Positions 44,713 to 53,500 of a DNA stretch of 64,000 nt are shown here, piece after piece. The notes beneath the pieces were generated by a model. That model ran no database searches and was not told where the DNA came from. It worked only from the letters and a program-made list of their open reading frames with translations. Each line of letters begins with the position of its first letter. Within the stretch, counting starts at the first letter, position 1. Where the stretch lies: contig NZ_JAIRDQ010000013.1 in the NCBI RefSeq assembly GCF_021458635.1, forward strand, positions 62,001 to 126,000, read 5' to 3'. The position numbers and the translations under genes are program-made. Origin of the DNA: Bradyrhizobium monzae (GTDB taxonomy: Bacteria; Pseudomonadota; Alphaproteobacteria; Rhizobiales; Xanthobacteraceae).

Positions 44713-45387
44713 ATGCTCACCGCCGCAACCGCCGAGTCTACAATCCACGCGCGTCCGGCCGCCGCGGTTCGGTCGAACTCCCTGCCCGAAGGCCCGCTGG
44801 GCTTGATCGGCGCTTCGACGCGCTTTGCGCGCAATGCTGAAATTTACAGCGAAGACGATCCGGCTGAATACCTTTACCAAGTTATCTCCGGCGCGGTGCG
44901 AACCTGTCGCACGCTGGATGACGGCCGTCGCCAGATCGGCAGCTTCTATCTGCCCGGCGATATCTTTGACGTCGAAGCCACCGAGGTGCATCTTGCCTCG
45001 GCGGAAGCGATCAGGGAGGCGCATGTCGTGGTCGCCAAGCGCAGCGCCGTAATGGCCCGGGCCGAGTACGAAAAGGATCTTGCCAGACAGCTCTGGACGC
45101 TTGCGGTCCGCGAGCTGCAGCGTATGCACGAGCATTCAATGGTGCTGATGAAGAGCGCGGAAGAACGGGTGGCCGGATTTCTGCTGGAAATGGCGGGCCG
45201 CAATGCCGCCGCTCAGTCGATCGAACTGCCGATGACGCGTCAGGACATCGCCGACTATCTGGGCATGACGATCGAGACGGTGTCGCGGACGCTCAGTCAG
45301 CTGGCGCAGTCCGGAACCATCGCCCTGGAAACCTCGCGCCGTATCCTCCTCCGCGACCGCGTGGCGCTGAGCCGGATCAATGCCTGA
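44713..45387 (+). CDS. fixK: FixK-type Crp/Fnr transcription regulator
   Basis: 224 residues, ATG 44713 after GAAAGGAG. Residues ~25-140 are a cyclic-nucleotide-binding-like sensor without the four N-terminal cysteines of Fnr, so no [4Fe-4S] oxygen sensing; FixK relies on FixLJ. The C-terminal HTH is MTRQDIADYLGMTIETVSRT, with the E-x-x-S-R recognition residues for TTGA-N6-TCAA. The position matching the redox-sensitive Cys of B. japonicum FixK2 (MCRRDIG) is Thr here (MTRQDIA), so this may be a FixK1-type or otherwise less redox-sensitive form. It probably acts on the five perfect boxes at 33.4-36.2 kb. Confidence 0.9.
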   Translation: MLTAATAESTIHARPAAAVRSNSLPEGPLGLIGASTRFARNAEIYSEDDPAEYLYQVISGAVRTCRTLDDGRRQIGSFYLPGDIFDVEATEVHLASAEAIREAHVVVAKRSAVMARAEYEKDLARQLWTLAVRELQRMHEHSMVLMKSAEERVAGFLLEMAGRNAAAQSIELPMTRQDIADYLGMTIETVSRTLSQLAQSGTIALETSRRILLRDRVALSRINA

Positions 45388-45429
45388 CAATCGAATCTCT
45401 GTCCGAGTTTTTTTGTCACCAGCGATTTC

Positions 45430-45605
45430 GCTTTGCTGCGTTTGGCCCCGAGCACCGTGTCGTGAACGGGGCAGTGAGGTGAACGGGCTGAGAAGGCGAG
45501 GCAGGTCACCATCCCATCGCGCGAGCCGGGGGAGGTCTCCTCCGCGACCAGCCCCTGGATCTTCTGGCCGGTCACCGGGCAATCGAACAGGGCGCCAGCG
45601 CTCAT
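45430..45605 (-). CDS. Short conserved-looking protein, possibly degraded
   Basis: Minus frame from ATG 45605: MSAGALFDCPVTGQKIQGLV, then MVTCLAFSARSPHCPVHDTV. A compact CPVTG...VTC pattern resembles small zinc-ribbon-like rhizobial proteins (CPxTG...VxCLAC). The second Cys pair is incomplete and the frame continues antisense into fixK, so the 3' part is probably lost. Confidence 0.35.
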
Positions 45606-45639
45606 GGGCGGTCATTCGTCACTCCAAAGCGCGGTGAGA

Positions 45640-45760
45640 TTGGGATGAATCGTCATCGCGCTTTAGATATATTTGAGCATGATCTCCGAGCAAACGCTCC
45701 GCGTTTGTCGCGAGGGAAAACCGCTGCTCACGTTCTGCGGATCATGCTCTAAGTGCGTGC
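45640..45760 (+). repeat. Dispersed intergenic repeat, copy 1
   Basis: The run TGAATCGTCATCGCGCTTTA, then TTTGAGCATGATCTCCGAGC and GCGGATCATGCTC recurs at 46707-46842. It is a hyphenated inverted repeat (GAGCATGATC...GATCATGCTC) of the kind scattered between genes in Bradyrhizobium and relatives. Confidence 0.7.
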
Positions 45761-45856
45761 CCCGCGCGCTGCGCTCATCTGCCGTCGTTAAAGCCGCTCG
45801 AGAATTGGCCGCATTTGATCCGCGCAATCTGCGCTGACCACTGGAACTCCATGATC

Positions 45857-46381
45857 ATGAGCAAGCGCAAAACCCTCCTACTCATGCTCCTGCTGTTGTC
45901 GAGGGCGGCCTCGGCTGCAGATTTTGTCGGACAGGCCAGTGTCATTGATGGTGATACGCTGGAAATACAGGGAATACGCATCCGGTTTTGGGGGATCGAT
46001 GCGCCGGAAAGCACTCAGCTGTGCCGAGGTGCTGACAGCAATCTGTATCGCTGTGGCGCGAACGCCGCAAATCAACTCGATAGTTTCATCGCCCGACGTC
46101 CGGTGAGCTGCACCTCGCTGTCCAAGGACCAATATGGGCGTACGGTCGCGACATGTCTGGTCGGGACTGCCGATCTCGGGGAATGGCTGGTCAGCAACGG
46201 TCTCGCACTGGATTGGCCGCACTATTCCGGCGGCCGGTATCGCGCCGCGCAGCGCGATGCTGATCGTTCAGGTCGCGGGATGTGGGCAGGCAGCTATGTG
46301 GAGCCCTGGCTGTACCGCGCGTGCATGCGATCGGGCGGCTCACCGGTTCATTGTTCGGATGACGCCAACGCACATCCTTGA
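45857..46381 (+). CDS. Secreted thermonuclease (SNase family)
   Basis: 174 residues from ATG 45857 (ATG 45851 is close). Signal peptide KRKTLLLMLLLLSRAASAAD. The staphylococcal nuclease fold carries ASVIDGDTLEIQGIRIRFWG, catalytic Arg/Glu region IDAPEST, and the second Arg in KDQYGRTVATC. Four cysteines after residue 50 may form disulphides in the periplasm. It would degrade DNA/RNA outside the cytoplasm. It is isolated between two copies of a dispersed repeat. Confidence 0.88.
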   Translation: MSKRKTLLLMLLLLSRAASAADFVGQASVIDGDTLEIQGIRIRFWGIDAPESTQLCRGADSNLYRCGANAANQLDSFIARRPVSCTSLSKDQYGRTVATCLVGTADLGEWLVSNGLALDWPHYSGGRYRAAQRDADRSGRGMWAGSYVEPWLYRACMRSGGSPVHCSDDANAHP

Positions 46382-46525
46382 AGGCATCTTGGATGCGTCT
46401 TGGATGCAGCGAATCAGCGCCCGTGCAGCTTGGCCGAAAAATCAACAATTTTGGTTCACTGGCGCGCATTGGGCGACTCGGGGTAAGCCGTTATCCTCGA
46501 TCTCGCCGTTGAGCAAAGGACTAAG

Positions 46526-46708
46526 ATGGTTGCAGCTGCCCGTGAATTGCCAGCTTCAGGTTATGCGCTCGAAGTTGATGGCCGCCTCAAGGCCGAATTT
46601 GCGACCAGGGATGGGGCCAAGACCGGTGCGGAAGAGCTGAAGAAGCGTTTTCCGATGCTTCGGATCAGAATCTATGACGCAGAGACAAAGACGCGTGAGG
46701 ATATCTAA
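46526..46708 (+). CDS. Small hypothetical protein
   Basis: 60 residues, ATG 46526 with AAAGGAC upstream. A compact alpha/beta sequence (ALEVDGRLKAEFATRDGAKT, EELKKRFPMLRIRIYDAETK) that looks like small cytoplasmic proteins common in Bradyrhizobium. No function known to me. Confidence 0.6.
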   Translation: MVAAARELPASGYALEVDGRLKAEFATRDGAKTGAEELKKRFPMLRIRIYDAETKTREDI

Positions 46709-46842
46709 AGCGCGATAAGATCGGGCTGCATCGTCATCGCGCTTGAAGTTGTCGTTTGAGCATGACCTCCGCGCAAACGCGCTGCCGCGTTTGCCGCGAG
46801 GCAAAGCCGCGGCACACTTTTTTCGGATCATGCTCTGGCGCT
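46707..46842 (+). repeat. Dispersed intergenic repeat, copy 2
   Basis: Second copy of the repeat at 45640, with GCATCGTCATCGCGCTTGA, TTTGAGCATGACCTCCGCGC and CGGATCATGCTC. The copies flank the nuclease gene and small ORF in direct orientation. Confidence 0.7.
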
Positions 46843-47131
46843 CCAGGCGCCTGGATGTTCCATCCGCATTGGATTTGCGGTGCATCTCCCTGCGGGACCG
46901 GGCTGTCGGCTGCGCTGAAACCCCGGCTTTGGCCGGGTTTTCACCCATTCGGGCTTCCATCCCTGACGCGAAGGCCGGCGCTCATCTGAGGATCTGGCAC
47001 CGCCACGTTGCTCCTGCAACAGACTTAACGCGCCTGCAACAAGCATTGAGAGTGAGAGGGCTGGCCGGGTTCGGCAGCGACGGGTTGGAGCTGCGAGAGA
47101 GGCTTGCAGCGCCCGTCGCGAAAGACCCGCG
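46843..47131. other. Intergenic before the mobile-element module
   Basis: Contains one intrinsic-terminator-like hairpin (separate entry). No gene seen. Confidence 0.4.
46918..46941 (+). terminator. Intrinsic terminator
   Basis: ACCCCGGCTTTGGCCGGGTTTT: a CCCGGC/GCCGGG stem with a short loop and T-run. On the opposite strand the A-run gives a matching T-run, so it can work in both directions. Confidence 0.6.
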
Positions 47132-48091
47132 ATGTCCAGACATCCTCGCGCGCGCACCGGCCAGGACCGGGCCACCCTTTATGACGAAATCACCGACAAG
47201 ATCATCGCCGAGCTGGAGGCGGGGCGCGTGCCCTGGGTTCAACCCTGGGGGACGGAGGCAGCAAAGGCGCCGCTGTCGATGCCAAGGAACGCCGCGTCTG
47301 CCCGGCCCTACAGCGGCATCAACGTTCTCATCCTCTGGGGGGCGGTGATCGAGCGCGGTTTTGCCGGCCAAAGCTGGCTGACCTTCCGCCAGGCGCTTGC
47401 GCTCGGCGGTCACGTCCGCAAGGGCGAGCGCGGCATAACCGTGGTCTATGCCGACCGCTTCGTGCCGGCCGACGAACGGCGCCGCGCGCGTGAGACGGGC
47501 GAGGAGGCACAGGCCGTTCCATTTCTGAAACGGTTCACCGTCTTCAACACCGATCAATGCGACGGATTGTCCGCCGACATCGCGACCACCGCGCCAATGC
47601 CGCCGCCGGGCATGATCGAGCCGCAAGTCGAGGCGCTGATCAAGGCAACCGGCATCGACTTCCACATCGGCGGCAATCGCGCCTTCTATATGCCGGCAGA
47701 AGATTATGTGCAGGTGCCGCCGCCGGCGGCCTATTTCGAACCGATCAATTGGCACCGGACCGCGCTGCATGAGCTCGGCCACGCCAGTGGTCATCCTTCG
47801 CGCCTCAACCGCGATCTCGGCGGTTCGTACGGCACACAAAAATACGCGTTCGAGGAATTGATCGCCGAATTGTGCGCAGCGTTTTCCTGCGCTTCACTCG
47901 GCATCGTTCCGACCGTGCGGCACGCCGACTATATCGGTTCCTGGCTGGAAGTTCTGCGCGAAGACAACCGCGCGATCGTGCGGGCGGCCTCACAAGCGAG
48001 TAAAGCCGCGGATTATCTGCTTGGCTTCCTGCCAGCAGATAGTCCAACCGCTTCGGCCGATTGTGCCGAGGCAGATCAGGAGGCGGCGTGA
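47132..48091 (+). CDS. ArdC-like antirestriction protein / zincin-like metallopeptidase
   Basis: 319 residues, ATG 47132. The N-terminal ssDNA-binding ArdC domain reads LYDEITDKIIAELEAGRVPW, NAASARPYSGINVLILWG and FRQALALGGHVRKGERG. The C-terminal zincin domain has the HELGH motif (His213, Glu214, His217) and a glutamate downstream (YAFEELIAEL). Such proteins protect incoming mobile DNA from host restriction. It heads a module with ParB-like, methyltransferase-helicase and Toprim genes, as in plasmids and ICEs of rhizobia. Confidence 0.92.
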   Translation: MSRHPRARTGQDRATLYDEITDKIIAELEAGRVPWVQPWGTEAAKAPLSMPRNAASARPYSGINVLILWGAVIERGFAGQSWLTFRQALALGGHVRKGERGITVVYADRFVPADERRRARETGEEAQAVPFLKRFTVFNTDQCDGLSADIATTAPMPPPGMIEPQVEALIKATGIDFHIGGNRAFYMPAEDYVQVPPPAAYFEPINWHRTALHELGHASGHPSRLNRDLGGSYGTQKYAFEELIAELCAAFSCASLGIVPTVRHADYIGSWLEVLREDNRAIVRAASQASKAADYLLGFLPADSPTASADCAEADQEAA

Positions 48092-48193
48092 GCGGAGTTG
48101 AGCCGCCAGACAGAGGAAGAGGGCGGCGCCGAGCGCCATGACGGGTTGGAGGTCGAGAGAGAGGCTTTCGGCCGCCCGTCGTGGAGCAGAAAA

Positions 48194-50305
48194 ATGACAA
48201 AGGCAGTCCAAAAGATCACGCTGTCGCCCTCGCGTGACATTCCCTTCAACAAGCTGGTGCTGAGTCAGTCCAACGTTCGGCGCGTCAAGGCGGGCGTCTC
48301 GATCGAGCAGCTTGCCGAGAGCATCGCCCAGCGCACGCTATTGCAAAGTCTCAATGTCCGCGCCATCGTGGACGAAGAGGGCAACGAGACAGGCATGTTC
48401 GAGGTGCCGGCCGGCGGCAGGCGCTACCGTGCTCTCGAGCTCCTGGTCAAGCAGAAGCGTATGTCCAAGACGCAGGCCGTGCCCTGCGTTGTGCGCGAGG
48501 GAGGCATTGCGGAAGACGATTCGATCGCAGAGAACGATGAGCGCGTCGGACTGCATCCGCTTGATCAGTTCCGCGCATTCCAGACGCTCCGCGACCTCGG
48601 CATGAGCGAAGAGGACATTGCCGCGCGGCATTTCGTGGCGGCCGCAATCGTCAAGCAGCGCCTGCGCCTCGCCTCAGTCTCGCCGAAGCTGCATGAGGTC
48701 TATGCCGACGACGGCATGACGCTGGAGCAGCTCATGGCATTCTCGGTGAGCGGCGATCACGCGCGCCAGGAGCAGGTCTGGGACAATGTCAGCCGGTCCG
48801 GCTATGATGAGCCGTACCAGATCCGCCGCATGCTGACCGAGAACACCGCGCGTGGGTCCGATCGCCGTGCGCTGTATGTTGGCGTCGAGGCCTACGAGCG
48901 CGCCGGAGGTCCGGTCCTGCACGATCTGTTCGAGCATGACGACGGTGGCTGGCTCCAGGACGTTGCCCTGCTCGATCGTCTTGTCACGGAGAAGCTCAAG
49001 CAGGACGCCGAGGTGATCGCGGCGGAAGGGTGGAAGTGGATCTCGGTGGCCATCGATTTTCCATTTGGCCACACCAGCGGCTTTCGGGAACTGGAGGGAA
49101 CGCCGGCCTCGCTCAGCATCGAGGAGCAGGGCACGATCGATGCGCTCAATGCCGAGCATGACAGGCTCGAAGCCGAGCATCAGGATGCTGACGAACTCCC
49201 CGAGGCGGTCGACCAACGCCTTGGCGAGATCGAGGCGGCATTGCTCGCGTTCGAGGAGCGACCAATGATCTACGATCCGGCCGACATCGCCCGCGCCGGG
49301 GTCTTCATCAGCATCGATTCCGACGGACGGCTCTCGGTGGATCGCGGCTACGTCCGGCCGGAGGACGAACAGGCGGTCGTCGAAACTGAGCCCGGACAGG
49401 GCAGCACAAGTGTTGACGGGGAGGAAGCCGTTGCTCCGGCGTACTGTACCGCCATCACCGTCGGTGGCGCGCCAACCGAGCCGGCCGAAGAGGATGAGGA
49501 CGATGCTGCAAGACCGCTGCCGGACCGCCTGATCACCGAGCTGACGGCCTATCGAACGCTGGCGTTGCGCGACGCGCTTGCCGAGCATCCCTCGATCACG
49601 TTCCTGGCGGTCATGCACAGTTTCGTGCTGGCAACATTTTACAGGTTCGCATCGTCCGCCAGTTGCCTCGAGATCGCGGTTCACACGCCGACATTTCCGG
49701 CCCAGGCTCCGGGATTGAAGGACAGCGCGCCGGCCAAGGCGATCGATACCAGGCACGAAGCCTGGAAAGCGCGGCTGCCCAACGATGCGAAGGAGCTTTG
49801 GGATACGCTCTGCGCATTGAACGGCGATGCGCAAGCAGCCCTGTTCGCTCATTGTGCGTCGTTCTCGGTCAACGCCCTCTTTGAACCCGTGAACCGCTAT
49901 GCCCAGGGGCGGGTATCGGCTGATGGGCTCGCGCGCAGGCTCGGCCAGGCCGACGTGCTGGCGCGGGCGGTCGGGCTCGACATGGTGCAGGCCGGCTGGA
50001 GGCCGACCGTCGATAACTATCTCGGCCGCGTCACCAAGCCACGTATTCTGGAGGCGGTGAGGCAAGCAAAGGGCGAAGCCTCGGCAGAACTGATCGACCA
50101 TCTGAAGAAGGCCGATATGGCCAGCGAAGCCGAGCGCCTTCTCGAGGGCGCGGGATGGCTGCCGGAGCCACTGCGCCTCACTGACGCTATCCAATCGGCA
50201 GACCAGGACGCAGACGCGGGCCCGCTTCCCGAGTTCCTCGCTGGCGATGAGGAGGGTCGCGGCACCGCAGACGACGTTCAGCCACACGGCATTGCCGCTG
50301 AATGA
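48194..50305 (+). CDS. ParB/RepB-like DNA-binding protein, extended
   Basis: 703 residues from ATG 48194; the frame upstream to 48098 has no ribosome site. The ParB N-domain occupies residues ~15-110 with VPAGGRRYRALELL (74-87), and the HTH region is EEDIAARHFVAAAIVKQRLR. It is much longer than chromosomal ParB (~290 residues): the remaining 500 residues include an acidic coiled segment (AEHDRLEAEHQDADELPEAV) and a C-terminal domain of unknown function. Mobile-element ParB-like proteins of this size are usual in rhizobial ICEs. It could support segregation or act as a CTP-dependent nuclease-like regulator. A terminator follows. Confidence 0.85.
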   Translation: MTKAVQKITLSPSRDIPFNKLVLSQSNVRRVKAGVSIEQLAESIAQRTLLQSLNVRAIVDEEGNETGMFEVPAGGRRYRALELLVKQKRMSKTQAVPCVVREGGIAEDDSIAENDERVGLHPLDQFRAFQTLRDLGMSEEDIAARHFVAAAIVKQRLRLASVSPKLHEVYADDGMTLEQLMAFSVSGDHARQEQVWDNVSRSGYDEPYQIRRMLTENTARGSDRRALYVGVEAYERAGGPVLHDLFEHDDGGWLQDVALLDRLVTEKLKQDAEVIAAEGWKWISVAIDFPFGHTSGFRELEGTPASLSIEEQGTIDALNAEHDRLEAEHQDADELPEAVDQRLGEIEAALLAFEERPMIYDPADIARAGVFISIDSDGRLSVDRGYVRPEDEQAVVETEPGQGSTSVDGEEAVAPAYCTAITVGGAPTEPAEEDEDDAARPLPDRLITELTAYRTLALRDALAEHPSITFLAVMHSFVLATFYRFASSASCLEIAVHTPTFPAQAPGLKDSAPAKAIDTRHEAWKARLPNDAKELWDTLCALNGDAQAALFAHCASFSVNALFEPVNRYAQGRVSADGLARRLGQADVLARAVGLDMVQAGWRPTVDNYLGRVTKPRILEAVRQAKGEASAELIDHLKKADMASEAERLLEGAGWLPEPLRLTDAIQSADQDADAGPLPEFLAGDEEGRGTADDVQPHGIAAE

Positions 50306-50359
50306 ATGTCCGGGCGTAGCGCGGCCATCCCGCCGTGCGCTTCATTCGAACTTGCTTCC

Positions 50360-50391
50360 GAAGCCCGGCATCGCGCCGGGCTTCTCATTTT
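50360..50391 (+). terminator. Intrinsic terminator after the ParB-like gene
   Basis: GAAGCCCGGC-ATCGC-GCCGGGCTTC forms a perfect 10-bp stem, 55 bases after the stop, followed by TCATTTT. Confidence 0.75.
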
Positions 50392-50568
50392 GGAATGCGG
50401 CTGCGGCGCACAAAGCCTTGCGCGCGGCGTGGCCGCGTCCTCCCCCGTGCGGTGGAGGCAAGGGGGTCAGCAGAGTGAGAGATCGGCCGGGACAGGTTTG
50501 AGCCGGTCGGGTCGAGAGAGCGCCCGTCGGCCCGCTCCATTCCCGCTCTCCTCGAAAGCTCAACTCCC

Positions 50569-53500
50569 ATGATCAATCTGTCCTGCTCCGCGACCGCCGC
50601 GGCTGCGTCCTCCATCGCCCAAGCCGCGCGGCTTATCCTCTCTAACCTCGAACATGGCCGGCGCATCGATGCAGCAAATGTTCTGCGTTCCGCCATGGAA
50701 AGCGCAGTCGGCGGCTCGGATGCCGCCGGCGCCTGGCATTGGAAAGCCGCCTATGAGGCCTGTGAGGCGGCAACCGTTCTTTTCCTTCGCAAGCATGGCG
50801 CCGCCATGCGGACCGAGGCGGGATCGCCGGCAGCGCACCTCTCGATGCTGGCGAAGGTCGCAAGCCTGCTTCCAACCCATACGCGCAGGTCCGAAGAAAG
50901 CGAGGCGTTTCAGCAATTCTCGACGCCGATCCCGCTCGGCTTCGTCGCCTGCACCGCCGCCGGCATCACCAACACAGACCTCGTGCTGGAGCCCTCGGCG
51001 GGCACCGGACTTCTCGCCATCCTCGCTGAGATCTCCGGCGGCACACTTGCCCTGAACGAGCTCGCCGAGACCCGTGCCGGGCTGCTCGATCTTCTGTTTC
51101 CCAACGTGACCGTCACGCGCTACGACGCGGCGCAGATCGACGATCATCTCGAGGCGGCTGTTGCCCCGAGCGTCGTGCTGATGAATCCGCCATTTTCGGC
51201 TCTGCCCAATGTGGATCGGCGGATGGCGGACGCAGCACTGCGCCATCTCGCCTCGGCATTGGCCAGGCTTCGCCACGGCGGTCGCCTCGTGGCGGTGACC
51301 GGCGCAAGTCTCGCCCCCGACAATCCAGGCTGGACCGAGGCCTTCATCCGTCTCCAGGAGCGCGGCCGCGTGGTATTTTCGGCTGCGATCGCAGGGGCGG
51401 CTTTTGCCAGGCACGGGACGGCGATCGATACCCGGCTCACCGTCATCGACAAGCAGCCCGCGCCGGACAGAAACGTCTTTCCAGCATCTCCGGGCGTGGC
51501 GCCGGACGCAGCCACGCTGCTGGCATGGGTCCTCGAACATGTGCCGCCGCGGCTTCCGATCACTTCACCTGTTCTCGCTCCGGTCAGCTCGACCGTGCCG
51601 GTTCGGCGATCCGCTCCCGCCCTCACGATGCGCGCCTCGTCCGGTCAGCGGCTCGGCGATCCGCAAAGCGTAGAGCTCACCTACCAGACGGTCGACTGGA
51701 CGCCTCCGGACGGAGCTCATCTGACCGATGCCCTCTATGAGGACTACACCCTGCAATCGATCCGCATTCACGGATCGCAGCCGCATCCGACCAAACTGGT
51801 GCAGTCGGCAGCGATGGCCTCGGTTGCTCCGCCGAAGCCGTCATACCGGCCCCATTTCCCGGTCAACCTCGCTATGGACGGCCTGTTGTCGGACGCCCAG
51901 CTCGAGAGCGTGGTCTACGCCGGCGAAGCACACGCGGCCTTCCTTGCAGGCGCCTGGACGGTCGATGCGACCTTCGACGGTGTGGCAGCTGCGCGCGACG
52001 ACGCTTCAAATGCCGTCCGCTTCCGCCGCGGCTGGTTTCTGGGCGACGGCACCGGCGCGGGCAAGGGCCGGCAGGTCGCCGGCATCCTCCTTGATAACTG
52101 GCTGAAGGGCCGGCGCCGGGCGGTCTGGATCTCCAAGAGCGACAAGCTGATCGAGGACGCGCAGCGCGACTGGTCGGCGCTCGGCATGGAGCGGCTCCTG
52201 GTCACGCCGCTCTCACGCTTCCGCCAGGGCACCCCGATCCGGCTGTCGGAAGGCATCCTATTTACCACCTACGCTACGCTGCGCACCGATGAGCGCGGCG
52301 AAAAGCTTTCGCGTGTCCGGCAGATCGTCGAATGGTTGGGCTCCGATTTCGACGGAGTGGTTGTTTTCGACGAGAGCCACGCCATGCAGAACGCCGTGGG
52401 CGGCAAGGGCGAGCGCGGCGAGCAGGCCGCCTCGCAGCAGGGACGCGCAGGTCTGCGGCTGCAGCACGCGCTCCCCAATGCACGGGTGGTCTACGTTTCC
52501 GCCACCGGTGCCACGACCGTTCACAACCTCGCTTATGCCCAGCGGCTCGGCTTGTGGGGCGGTGATGATTTTCCGTTCGCCACGCGCGCCCAGTTCGTCG
52601 AGGCGATCGAGGCGGGCGGTGTTGCGGCGATGGAGGTGCTGGCACGCGACCTCAAGGCGCTTGGTCTGTATGCGGCGCGTTCCCTTTCCTATGAAGGCGT
52701 CGAATATGAACTGATCGAGCATGAGCTCACCCCCGAACAGATCCGCATCTATGACGCCTATGCAGCCGCGTTCAGCATCATTCACAACAACCTCAATGCC
52801 GCGATGCGAGCGGCCAACATCACCGGCGAGACCGGGACCTTGAACGCCCAGGCGAAGTCGGCGGCCCGGTCGGCCTTCGAGTCCGCAAAGCAGCGCTTCT
52901 TCGGCCATTTGCTGACGTCGATGAAGACCCCGTCCTTGATCTGCGCGATCGAGCGCGATCTCGGGCAGGGGCATGCCGCCGTTATCCAGATCGTCTCGAC
53001 CGGCGAAGCGCTGATGGAGCGCCGGCTCGCGGAAATCCCGACCGAGGAATGGGGTGATGTCCAGGTTGACATCACGCCGCGCGAATATGTGCTCGACTAC
53101 CTCGCCCATTCCTTCCCGGTCCAGCTTTACGAGCCTTTCACCGACTCCGAAGGCAACCTCTCCTCCCGGCCCGTATACCGTGATGGTCAGCCCGTCGAGA
53201 GCCGGGATGCGGTTGCGCGTCGCGACCGGCTGATCGAGAAGCTTGCCTCGCTCGCGCCCGTGCCCGGCGCCCTCGACCAGATCGTCCAGCGCTTTGGCAC
53301 CGACAGGGTCGCCGAAGTCACCGGGCGCTCACGCCGGATCATCCGGACACATGACCGCCTGATGGTCGAGAACCGCGCCGGTTCGGCAAACCTCGCCGAA
53401 ACCGCAGCCTTCATGGACGACCTCAAGCGCATCCTCGTCTTCTCGGATGCCGGCGGCACGGGGCGCAGTTACCACGCCGAACTGTCGGCGCGGAACCGGC

